The notes beneath the pieces were generated by a model. The model was given only the letters and a program-made list of their open reading frames with translations. It ran no database searches and was not told where the DNA came from. Below, in pieces: positions 1 to 6,932 of a DNA stretch of 12,859 nt. Both the position numbers and the translations under genes were made by a program. This DNA comes from Bacillota bacterium (lineage in GTDB: Bacteria; Bacillota; Bacilli; Lactobacillales; Aerococcaceae): assembly GCA_023442905.1 (NCBI GenBank), contig JAEZWY010000047.1, positions 1 through 12,859 of the forward strand. The letters run 5' to 3'. The number at the start of each line of letters is the position of its first letter. Within the stretch, counting starts at the first letter, position 1.

Positions 1-45
1 GTTAAAAACCCCTTAACCTTGTTTATTATCATACAAGCGGATAAA

Positions 46-74
46 TTGAAATGATTCGAATTTGAAATTATAAT
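46..74 (+). promoter_or_regulatory. Sigma-A-type promoter of the flavin oxidoreductase gene
   Basis: A TTGAAA -35 box (46-51) and a perfect TATAAT -10 box (69-74) lie exactly 17 bases apart, 42 bases before the start codon. The heptamer TTGAAAT occurs at 46-52 and again at 62-68, and a TTCGAA palindrome lies between them, so a regulator could bind in the spacer. That last point is speculation. Confidence 0.75.
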
Positions 75-115
75 AAGTTCATCTAAATAAATTATAAAAT
101 GAACGGAGAATATCG

Positions 116-1198
116 ATGACAACAATGAAAGAAAAATTTGGTTTTAAACCAAATGAAGGCTTACAATTTGGTCTATATTCATTGGGCGATTATGCCCCAA
201 ATCCACATACCAATCAAGGGGTCGGTGAACAAACAAGAATCCAAGAATTAATTGAAACGGCCAAACACGCTGAACAAGCTGGATTAGATATTTTCGCCTT
301 AGGTGAGTCACATCAAGAGCATTTTGTCTCTCAGGCCCATGCAGTCATTTTAGGTGCTATTGCTCAAGCAACAAATACAATTAAGTTATCCTCCTCATCA
401 ACTATCGTTTCAACTTCTGATCCTGTACGGATTTATGAGAACTTTTCGACATTAGATCTAATCTCTGATGGACGGATTGAAATTGTAGGTGGTCGTGCAT
501 CGAGAATTGGTTTATTTGAACTCTTAGGTTATGAATTACGCGACTATGAAGAATTATTTGAAGAAAAATTTGAGCTTTTAAATTATATCAACCAGCATGT
601 TGAAGAGGGTGAAAAAATTTCGTGGGAAGGGCAATTTCGCCATCGTTTAAACCAGGCAGAAATCTTCCCTAAACCCAAAAATCACTTTATCCCAATTTGG
701 CGTGGTGTAGGTGGTCCACCAGCTTCAGCAGTCAAAGCTGGTCGTGCAGGTATTCCTATGGTTCTCACTACACTAGCAGGACCGGCTATGGCCTTTTATC
801 CGGCTGTAGAGGCCTATCATGAAGAATTAGCTAATCTTGGTATAGACCCTAAAACCTATCCGTTAACGACAGCTAGCCCTATGTATATTGCGCCTACTGG
901 ACAAGAAGCATTGGCAGAGTTTTACCCACATGTAAAATCGTCATTCTTACATTCAAATGGCTCTATTTTCCCTAAGCAACAATTTGCCCAATCAAGATCT
1001 ATTCAAGACACCATGATGGCGGGAAGTCCTGAATTGATTGTTGATAAATTGCTTTACCAATATGAAGTTTATGGTATGGATCGTTATATTGGGCAAATTG
1101 ATATGGGTGGCGTACCCTTGGATAAAATTAAGCGAACAATTGATTTACTTGGGGAAAAAGTGATTCCTGAAGTGAAGAAATATACTAAGGATAATTAA
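116..1198 (+). CDS. LLM class (luciferase-like) flavin-dependent oxidoreductase
   Basis: This 360-residue cytoplasmic protein belongs to the bacterial luciferase-like flavin oxidoreductases, TIM-barrel enzymes that use reduced FMN on varied small substrates. Family signs are the N-terminal strand GLQFGLYSLGDYAP (15-28), ALGESHQEHF (61-70), the SDPVRIYENFSTLDLISDGR stretch (101-120) followed by GGRAS (125-129), and the PIWRGVGGPP segment near residue 193, usual flavin-contacting regions. Length is normal and there is no signal peptide. The ATG at 116 is chosen because CGGAG (104-108) sits 7 bases upstream; a second ATG at codon 4 has a less suitable spacing. It is transcribed alone, with its own promoter and terminator, so context gives no substrate. 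Luciferase activity is not implied. Family assignment is firm; the reaction is unknown. Confidence 0.9.
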   Translation: MTTMKEKFGFKPNEGLQFGLYSLGDYAPNPHTNQGVGEQTRIQELIETAKHAEQAGLDIFALGESHQEHFVSQAHAVILGAIAQATNTIKLSSSSTIVSTSDPVRIYENFSTLDLISDGRIEIVGGRASRIGLFELLGYELRDYEELFEEKFELLNYINQHVEEGEKISWEGQFRHRLNQAEIFPKPKNHFIPIWRGVGGPPASAVKAGRAGIPMVLTTLAGPAMAFYPAVEAYHEELANLGIDPKTYPLTTASPMYIAPTGQEALAEFYPHVKSSFLHSNGSIFPKQQFAQSRSIQDTMMAGSPELIVDKLLYQYEVYGMDRYIGQIDMGGVPLDKIKRTIDLLGEKVIPEVKKYTKDN

Positions 1199-1232
1199 TT
1201 ATTGCAATATTACATTGTAGACATATTGAACC

Positions 1233-1270
1233 AAAAAAAGAGCTGGTTATACAAAATCAGCTCTTTTTTC
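1233..1270 (+). terminator. Rho-independent terminator after the flavin oxidoreductase
   Basis: AAAAAAGAGCTG pairs perfectly with CAGCTCTTTTTT, leaving a 12-base AT-rich loop. The right arm ends in a T-run and the left arm begins with an A-run. It begins about 35 bases after the stop codon and isolates this gene from the glycosidase that follows. Confidence 0.9.
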
Positions 1271-1296
1271 ATATCTAAAGATGAATCGAATTGTTG

Positions 1297-1325
1297 TTGA
1301 AACCGCTATCTATTTGGCGTATAAT
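1297..1325 (+). promoter_or_regulatory. Promoter of the GH3 glycosidase gene
   Basis: TTGAAA (1297-1302), a 17-base spacer and TATAAT (1320-1325) form a near-consensus vegetative promoter. Transcription would start near 1332, giving a leader of about 58 bases. This promoter overlaps the 5' extension of the open frame that begins at 1291, so the upstream start is not plausible. Confidence 0.85.
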
Positions 1326-1331
1326 GCGTTG

Positions 1332-1345
1332 TGTAAAAGCTTACA
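1332..1345 (+). promoter_or_regulatory. cre-like operator (candidate CcpA site) over the GH3 start site
   Basis: TGTAAAAGCTTACA is an inverted repeat (TGTAA / TTACA) that matches the published cre pattern TGWAANCGNTNWCA at every fixed position except the central C, which is A here. It begins 7 bases after the -10 box, so it covers the expected transcription start, where CcpA binding would repress. Glucose repression of a beta-glucosidase gene fits. The match is seen; CcpA binding is inferred. Confidence 0.6.
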
Positions 1346-1389
1346 ACAAAATTTGCAAATTATATAAACGAATAAATCGGAGGTTCATT

Positions 1390-3453
1390 ATGTTACAAAA
1401 GACAATACAAGCAAGGTCAAAAGCAATTATTGAGATAGATGGTTTAAAGTTTAAAGACTTAAATGGAGACGGTAAATTAAATCCATACGAAGACTGGCGT
1501 CTACCATCTGCTGAACGTGCAGAAGACTTAATTGGACGTATGAATAACCGAGAAAAAGCTGGTATGTTTATTTTGACAGATAAACCGATGGGGATTTCTG
1601 TTGAAGAGGGTGAACCAACTAGCCACAACGGTGTCATTTCTGAAGTAGATAAAGATCACGAAGTTCCAGTACCAAAACATGAATATCCAACTTCTACTTT
1701 ATTGAATGACTTCCAATTGCGACATTTAATTGTGCGTGAGAATGCAACGCCAGAAGATATGACAACTTATACGAATACTATCCAAGAAATAGCAGAAGAA
1801 TCACGGTTGGGTATTCCAGTTGCGATTATTTCAAACTCAAAAAATGAGAATGAAGATGCTACATTCAATGCTGAACAATCTATTCGAGAATTTACGACTT
1901 TCCCAGGAACGCTTGGTTTAGCAGCAATGGATGACCTAGAACTAATGGAAAAATTTGCCACGATTGGTCATGAAGAGTTCTTAGCGAACAACATCCGTAA
2001 AGGGTATATGTATATGGTGGATACTGCCACTGACCCGCGTTGGTTCCGTACTTACGGTACTTTTGGTGAGAATCCTGATGCTATATCTGAAATTGCTGAA
2101 GTGATCATTCCAGCTTTTCAAGGAGATCAATTAAACGAAGAATCGATTGCGATGACTATCAAACACTTCCCTGGTGGTGGCGCACGGGAAAATGGTTTTG
2201 ATCCTCACTATGCTGAAGGTAAATTTAATGTTTATCCAACAGAGGGTTCGTTAGAAAAATATCATCTACCACCATTTAAAGCGGCTATCAAGCATAATCC
2301 AGCTTCTATCATGCCATACTATGCGATTCCATCTGAAGACAAATCTGTAACACCACAAGCACCGTTTAAAGATGGATTTGATGAAGATGTTGCTTTTGCT
2401 TATAATAAACAATTTATTCAAGAACTTTTGCGTGATGAACTAGGTTTTAAGGGCTACGTAAACTCTGACACAGGTGTTCTAGGCAGTATGGCCTGGGGTG
2501 TTGAAGATTTATCCCTAACTGAAAGAGCTGCTAAAATTATTGAAGCGGGTACAAATGTGGTCTCTGGGACAACGGATGTAGATGCATTCCAAGAAGCCAT
2601 TGAATCAGGTATGGTTGAAGAAGTGCGAGTAAACCAATTGGTCAGTCAACTGTTAGAAGAGTTATTTGATTTAGGTTTATTTGAAAACCCTTACCGTGAT
2701 ATAGACCATGCTAAGGCAGTAACAAATACAGCTGAAAAACAAGCGATTGCATATGAAGTGCATCAAAAATCAGTTGTCTTATTGAAAAATGAAAATAATG
2801 TATTGCCTTTAACTGCTGATAAATTAGCTGGTAAGAAGGTATATGTTGAATTATTTACTAAATTATATAGTGAAAAAGAAATGGAAACGCGTCGCCGAGT
2901 TGGAAACACTCAAAATACAGATGAAATTAATGCTGCTTTACCAAAACTAATCAGCGAAGCATTCCCTGAATTGGATTTGGTTGACGACTACAATGAAGCA
3001 GATATTGCTATATTATTTGTTGAGCCAATATCAGGATCATATTTTGAAGCTACACCAACTTATCTTGATCTACAAATTCACAGCGAAACAAATGTGAATC
3101 TAGATAAGATTAAAGCAATTAAAGCGGCAGTAGATCAAACGATTATTAACGTAAACTTTGATCTACCATTCATTTTAGAAAATATTGAACCACTTGCTGA
3201 CGGTTTAACTGCTAGCTTTGACACCTTCCTACAAGCAGTTTTAGATATTATTTTAGGTAAGTTTAACCCAACTGGTAAGTTACCATTGACCTTACCCAAA
3301 AATGATGCAGCTGTTGAAGTTGATGAGAATGGTATTTGTGCATCACCTAATGATGTACCAGGTTACGATAAAGAATTATATATGGACCGACCATATACTT
3401 ATGAAGATAGCCAAGGGAACAAATACGTTTATGGATTTGGCTTAAGCTATTAA
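1390..3453 (+). CDS. Glycoside hydrolase family 3 protein (beta-glucosidase-like)
   Basis: This 687-residue family 3 enzyme is expected to release terminal sugars from beta-glycosides by a retaining mechanism. The ATG at 1390 is chosen because TCGGAGG (1377-1383) precedes it by 6 bases; the frame stays open upstream to 1291, but that stretch contains the promoter. Residues 23-35 (DLNGDGKLNPYED) form an EF-hand-like calcium loop seen in many bacterial members. The barrel domain carries DPRWFRTYGTFGENPD (about 215-230) and KHFPGGGARE (258-267), and the predicted nucleophile is Asp360 in NSDTG. The second, alpha/beta sandwich domain starts near QKSVVLLKN (about 459) and ends TGKLPLTLP then GFGLSY. 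The protein stops exactly there and lacks the C-terminal fibronectin-like domain found in many relatives. No signal peptide is seen, so it probably acts inside the cell on imported sugars. No transporter gene lies beside it. Confidence 0.88.
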   Translation: MLQKTIQARSKAIIEIDGLKFKDLNGDGKLNPYEDWRLPSAERAEDLIGRMNNREKAGMFILTDKPMGISVEEGEPTSHNGVISEVDKDHEVPVPKHEYPTSTLLNDFQLRHLIVRENATPEDMTTYTNTIQEIAEESRLGIPVAIISNSKNENEDATFNAEQSIREFTTFPGTLGLAAMDDLELMEKFATIGHEEFLANNIRKGYMYMVDTATDPRWFRTYGTFGENPDAISEIAEVIIPAFQGDQLNEESIAMTIKHFPGGGARENGFDPHYAEGKFNVYPTEGSLEKYHLPPFKAAIKHNPASIMPYYAIPSEDKSVTPQAPFKDGFDEDVAFAYNKQFIQELLRDELGFKGYVNSDTGVLGSMAWGVEDLSLTERAAKIIEAGTNVVSGTTDVDAFQEAIESGMVEEVRVNQLVSQLLEELFDLGLFENPYRDIDHAKAVTNTAEKQAIAYEVHQKSVVLLKNENNVLPLTADKLAGKKVYVELFTKLYSEKEMETRRRVGNTQNTDEINAALPKLISEAFPELDLVDDYNEADIAILFVEPISGSYFEATPTYLDLQIHSETNVNLDKIKAIKAAVDQTIINVNFDLPFILENIEPLADGLTASFDTFLQAVLDIILGKFNPTGKLPLTLPKNDAAVEVDENGICASPNDVPGYDKELYMDRPYTYEDSQGNKYVYGFGLSY

Positions 3454-3480
3454 ATAGTTTATTTTATTAAAAATATCAAA

Positions 3481-3530
3481 AAATCAGCTGGTAGCCATTT
3501 AAATGGGTGGCCAGCTGATTCTTTTATTTT
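3481..3530. terminator. Bidirectional terminator between GH3 and asparaginase genes
   Basis: AATCAGCTGG (3482-3491) pairs perfectly with CCAGCTGATT (3511-3520), and the loop contains a further palindrome, CCATTTAAATGG. T-rich tracts lie on both sides, so it can end the GH3 transcript on the + strand and the asparaginase transcript on the - strand. Confidence 0.9.
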
Positions 3531-4522
3531 AAATAGTCATAATCAACAGGTTGCTGAATCATCGCTTTAAACTGGGCAAAATCAATAGAGTTTCCAAGCG
3601 CCCACATGGCCTTCATCACTAAAGCTTCACTGGTGATATTGGCTGTTTCAATAATGTGTTTTTCGCCTAAAATCGACTGACCAACTGCATAAACTTCATA
3701 GTCAGACCCTTCCATAGGCACTTGTGTAGTTAAAATGACATACTTTCCTTGACTTACTGCGCGACGAATTTGACCTGCATAATCTAATTGACTTAGTTGA
3801 GGAATCCCACCAATACCGAAACCTTCAATGATAATGACGTCAGTCATCTGACTATAAGCTTCAATAACTTGAGCAGGTAAGCCAGGTGTCAATTTAATCA
3901 AACCTACTCGTGGATTGAGCTGATGATAAAATTGGACAGGTGCTAAATCGTTTGCCCGGTTTAAAATCGGTAGGGCTTTTTGGCTACGGACAACGGCACG
4001 GTTAGCGAAATCTATCGTTTGAAAGGCTTGGTAGGAACGGGACCGAACTTTACGAGACCGGGTACCTAATAAGACTTCACCATGGAAAACGATGGATACA
4101 GCATATGCATCATCAGAAGTAGCATAAGTGACTGCGTCTAAGATATTCTTTACACCATCATTTCCTATTTTAGATAGGGGAACTTGTGAGCCGGTAAAGA
4201 CTATCGGTTTTTCACTATTTTGTATCAAGTAAGACAGGGCTGCAGCCCCGTAAGCCATCGTATCAGTCCCATGTATGACAATAAAACCATCAAAATAATC
4301 ATATTGGTCCTGGATGACTTGGGCGATTTGTAACCAATTTTCAGGTTGCATATTGGTCGAATCAATTGAAAATAAGTTAGCGAGTTCATAAGAAAAGTCT
4401 AGTTCTGAAGAAGCTAGAATATCTGTGAGCTCTTGGTTGATGGTACCAGCTACTAGACCTTGGTCTGAATCTTGTGCCGATATTGTCCCACCAGTTAATA
4501 TAAATAAAATACGCTTGGTCAT
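3524..4522 (-). CDS. ansA: Type I (cytoplasmic) L-asparaginase
   Basis: This 332-residue enzyme hydrolyses L-asparagine to aspartate and ammonia. The N-terminal ILTGGTISA motif holds the nucleophile Thr13. DSTN (54-57) fits the substrate pocket, HGTDTM (84-89) supplies the second catalytic Thr86 and Asp87, and Lys158 in TRSRKV completes the set. The TGSQVP segment (110-115) is also family-typical. There is no signal peptide, so the cytoplasmic type I assignment is preferred over the secreted type II form. The start is supported by AAGGAG 8 bases upstream. The gene lies behind proBA on the same strand but is separated from it by a terminator and has its own extended -10 promoter. A related tRNA amidase role (GatD-like) is unlikely because the N-terminal domain of that family is absent. 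Confidence 0.93.
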   Translation of the reverse strand: MTKRILFILTGGTISAQDSDQGLVAGTINQELTDILASSELDFSYELANLFSIDSTNMQPENWLQIAQVIQDQYDYFDGFIVIHGTDTMAYGAAALSYLIQNSEKPIVFTGSQVPLSKIGNDGVKNILDAVTYATSDDAYAVSIVFHGEVLLGTRSRKVRSRSYQAFQTIDFANRAVVRSQKALPILNRANDLAPVQFYHQLNPRVGLIKLTPGLPAQVIEAYSQMTDVIIIEGFGIGGIPQLSQLDYAGQIRRAVSQGKYVILTTQVPMEGSDYEVYAVGQSILGEKHIIETANITSEALVMKAMWALGNSIDFAQFKAMIQQPVDYDYLK

Positions 4523-4555
4523 GAAATACTCCTTGTTTTTAGATTAGTTACAGGC

Positions 4556-4564
4556 ATTATAGCA
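4556..4564 (-). promoter_or_regulatory. Extended -10 promoter of ansA
   Basis: Read on the - strand, TGCTATAAT is a perfect extended -10 element (TATAAT at 4561-4556), with no good -35 hexamer. It begins only a few bases past the T-run of the proBA terminator and leaves a leader of about 27 bases before ansA. Confidence 0.7.
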
Positions 4565-4566
4565 TG

Positions 4567-4604
4567 AAAAAAACGAACCGAGCCATTACAGCTTGGTTCG
4601 TTTT
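4567..4604 (-). terminator. Terminator of the proBA operon
   Basis: The 14-base arms (4570-4583 and 4591-4604) pair except for one mismatch around a 7-base loop. On the - strand the second arm runs into a T-run (4573-4567). It sits 19 bases past the proA stop codon. Confidence 0.9.
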
Positions 4605-4622
4605 CCATCGTATGATAGTTAA

Positions 4623-5891
4623 TTACTGACGAATTTGGCCGTCACCATATACGACATACTTATAGGTGGTTAAAGCTTCAATACCCATAGGTCCACGGGC
4701 ATGCAATTTCTGAGTAGAAATACCAATTTCTCCACCAAAACCAAATTTATCACCATCCGTAAAGCGAGAGGAAGCATTCACAACGACTGCGGCAGCATCG
4801 ATATCATCAACGAATTGTCGCGCTACTGAGTAGTCTTGTGTCACAATTACCTCTGTATGTGCTGACGAATAGGTTTGAATATGCTCAACAGCTTCTTCGT
4901 AGTTAGCCGTTACTTTTACCGCAATCTCGTAGGTTAAGAATTCTGTTGCATAATCTTCTTCACTTACTGGTAGAATATCTATCTTTCCTTGTAAGATTTC
5001 ACGTGTTCTTTGGTCACCATGGATAATGACATTATCAGCTTTAAAGGATTCAACGATTTGTGGTAAAAAGGCTTCCGCAATTTTCTCATCTACTAATAGA
5101 TTTTCTAAAGCATTACATACCGAAACGCGTTGTAGCTTCCCATTTTTCAAAATGGCTAAGGCTTTGTCAAAATCAGCAGCCTCGTGAACATAAAGGTGGT
5201 CATTACCAACACCTGTTTCAATCGTTGGGACAGTCGCATTCTTTACAACGTTTTGGATCAATGCAGCGCCACCACGTGGGATTAAGACGTCTAGGTATTG
5301 ATTCATTTGCATAAACTGTGTTGCTAAGGCACGGTCTGGATTATCGATTAAGTTGACGGCATCAGTTGTAACATCCGCTTCAGCTAACCCAGCTTTAATA
5401 GCTTTAATAATGGCTAAATTAGATTGGATTGTTTCACTACCACCACGTAAAATCACCGCATTACCTGCTTTAAAGGTGAGGGCAGTAGCGTCTGCAGTAA
5501 CATTTGGACGCGATTCAAAAATTATCCCGATAACCCCAAGAGGTACACGCTTCTTACCAATTTCGATGCCATCTTCTGTAAACCACATTTCATCAGTTTG
5601 TCCAATGATATCCGGCAAATTTGCCACCTTTTCAAAACCAGCGGCCATGTCGTCAATTCGGCTTTCAGTTAGGGTCATACGCTCAATAAAGCTCTCAGGT
5701 CGTCGACCAGCCTCTCGTGTATTATCAATATCTGCTTGGTTGGCAGCTAAAATATCGGCCTGGTTAGCACGCAAATACTTAGCCATAGCCACTAAGGCAG
5801 TATTTTTTTGTTGGCTGGATAGTTTACCTAGTTGACGTGAAGCAACTTTTGCATCTTTACCAAGCGCTATTAAACCTTGTGCATCAATCAT
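4623..5891 (-). CDS. proA: Glutamate-5-semialdehyde dehydrogenase (gamma-glutamyl phosphate reductase)
   Basis: ProA reduces gamma-glutamyl phosphate to glutamate 5-semialdehyde with NADPH, the second step of proline synthesis, and acts in the cytoplasm. The protein has 422 residues, normal for the family. Diagnostic stretches are PLGVIGIIFESRPNVTADA (117-135), FKAGNAVILRGGSE (140-153), the catalytic Cys259 in RVSVCNALENLL, and SSRFTDGDKFGFGGEIGIST followed by RGPMG towards the C-terminus. The start is set by GGAGG 8 bases upstream. It lies 92 bases downstream of proB on the same strand, and the pair ends in a shared terminator. A TATAAT in the gap may give it some independent expression. Confidence 0.97.
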   Translation of the reverse strand: MIDAQGLIALGKDAKVASRQLGKLSSQQKNTALVAMAKYLRANQADILAANQADIDNTREAGRRPESFIERMTLTESRIDDMAAGFEKVANLPDIIGQTDEMWFTEDGIEIGKKRVPLGVIGIIFESRPNVTADATALTFKAGNAVILRGGSETIQSNLAIIKAIKAGLAEADVTTDAVNLIDNPDRALATQFMQMNQYLDVLIPRGGAALIQNVVKNATVPTIETGVGNDHLYVHEAADFDKALAILKNGKLQRVSVCNALENLLVDEKIAEAFLPQIVESFKADNVIIHGDQRTREILQGKIDILPVSEEDYATEFLTYEIAVKVTANYEEAVEHIQTYSSAHTEVIVTQDYSVARQFVDDIDAAAVVVNASSRFTDGDKFGFGGEIGISTQKLHARGPMGIEALTTYKYVVYGDGQIRQ

Positions 5892-5944
5892 GTCTGTACC
5901 TCCATTACATTAGAATTATGAGTATTTTCTCATTATGTTCATTC

Positions 5945-5950
5945 ATTATA
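5945..5950 (-). promoter_or_regulatory. Possible internal promoter of proA (-10 box only)
   Basis: The proB-proA gap holds a perfect TATAAT on the - strand but no recognisable -35 hexamer. Two small inverted repeats flank it: TTTCTT/AAGAAA just upstream and ATGAG/CTCAT just downstream. In AT-rich DNA this may be chance. Confidence 0.3.
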
Positions 5951-5983
5951 ACCATTTCTTACAAGAAAGGCTATTAGATTTGT

Positions 5984-6787
5984 TTATTTTGGCATGAAAA
6001 GTGTCCCAATTGATTGGCCTTTAACTAGGTCGAGAATTTGCATAGGATCTTCAGATGACATAATCACCGTCATTTGACCAGCTTTTAAAGACTCATCTGC
6101 AGCAATTAATTTTGTCTCCATACCACCCGTTGAAAAGGCAGATACATCGCCCTTTGCCATATCCATCAAGTTATCTGTCACTTCATGTAGGACGTCAAAT
6201 CTAACGGCATCCGGATTTCGTTTTGGATTATCATCATAGAAACCATCTACATCTGTTAGGAAAATTAATAAATCTGCATCCATGGTTGAAGCCACTAGGG
6301 CAGATAAGGTGTCGTTATCTCCAAAACGGGTTTGATGATCCATTTCATCTACGGCAACAGCATCATTTTCATTAATAATCGGTAAGATTTTTTGTCCTAG
6401 TAAAGCGTTCATAGCGTTTTTGTAGTTATTGTAAGAGTCAGGGAAATCAATAATATCTCGTGTTAATAAGATTTGACCGATATATTGATTATAATAGTTA
6501 AAAGACCGACTATATAAGTTCATTAAAGCTACTTGACCAACAGCGGCAGTTGCTTGCTGTGAGGCCATATCGGTAGGTCGAGTAGTTAGTCCCATTTTGA
6601 CTGAACCTACACCGATTGCACCTGAGGTTACTAGAATGACTTCTTTACCTTCTTGGATTAAGGTAGAAAGTGCTAAGGCTAGGCGGTCAATCCGGTAATA
6701 ATTGATTTGATTTTGGCTATTTAAAAGAGAATGTGTCCCAATTTTTACAACAATTCTCTCTGCGCTTAAGATTCCTTCACGATTCAT
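5984..6787 (-). CDS. proB: Glutamate 5-kinase, short form without PUA domain
   Basis: ProB phosphorylates glutamate on its gamma carboxyl with ATP, the first step of proline synthesis. Seen from the first ATG (6796), it has the amino acid kinase motifs VVKIGTHSL (16-24), LVTSGAIGVG (55-64), PIINENDAVAVDE (139-151), RFGDNDTLSALVAS (157-170), FLTDVDGFYDDNP (179-191) and STGGMETKL (222-230). It ends after the kinase domain, so the C-terminal RNA-binding-like PUA domain of the roughly 370-residue enzymes is absent; short forms are known in other bacteria. I place the start at 6787 rather than 6796 because the only ribosome site, AAGGA (6800-6796), overlaps the first ATG and is 8 bases from the second. 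This gives 267 residues. It leads the proB-proA operon and is probably controlled at the promoter. Confidence 0.94.
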   Translation of the reverse strand: MNREGILSAERIVVKIGTHSLLNSQNQINYYRIDRLALALSTLIQEGKEVILVTSGAIGVGSVKMGLTTRPTDMASQQATAAVGQVALMNLYSRSFNYYNQYIGQILLTRDIIDFPDSYNNYKNAMNALLGQKILPIINENDAVAVDEMDHQTRFGDNDTLSALVASTMDADLLIFLTDVDGFYDDNPKRNPDAVRFDVLHEVTDNLMDMAKGDVSAFSTGGMETKLIAADESLKAGQMTVIMSSEDPMQILDLVKGQSIGTLFMPK

Positions 6788-6854
6788 TTTTTTCATCCTT
6801 ATCTAAAAGTGGTATATTAGAAGTAGTTTTAAATTTTTTTAATTCAATTGAAAC

Positions 6855-6883
6855 CATACTCTGTTATTATAGCATAGAGTATG
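6855..6883. repeat. Inverted repeat centred on the proB -10 box (candidate operator)
   Basis: CATACTCT (6855-6862) and AGAGTATG (6876-6883) are perfect 8-base inverted arms with a 13-base centre containing the proB TATAAT. The dyad axis falls at 6869, inside the -10 box. This is the layout of a repressor site, but the arms match no operator I can name. Confidence 0.5.
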
Positions 6884-6894
6884 ATTGAGAATCA
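6866..6894 (-). promoter_or_regulatory. Extended -10 promoter of proBA
   Basis: On the - strand TGCTATAAT (6874-6866) is a perfect extended -10 element. The -35 region (TGATTC, 6894-6889, 17-base spacer) is weak, as expected for extended -10 promoters. The predicted leader before proB is about 70 bases and very AT-rich. Confidence 0.65.
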
Positions 6895-6932
6895 GGTATA
6901 CAAAAGAATGGGAAAAATGGGGAGTGACTTAA

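Noticed and set aside
1..17. Inverted repeat GTTAA/TTAAC at the left edge, possible terminator of a preceding gene
   Set aside because: Only five pairs are visible, there is no T-run on the + strand, and the left side is cut by the window edge.
1291..1389. N-terminal extension of the GH3 reading frame from a TTG at 1291
   Set aside because: The stretch contains a TTGAAA-17-TATAAT promoter and the cre-like site, and the ATG at 1390 has a strong ribosome binding site.
5353..5835. 160-codon open frame on the + strand opposite proA
   Set aside because: It is antisense to a clearly identified gene, has low-complexity composition and no family resemblance, and lacks a promoter or ribosome site.
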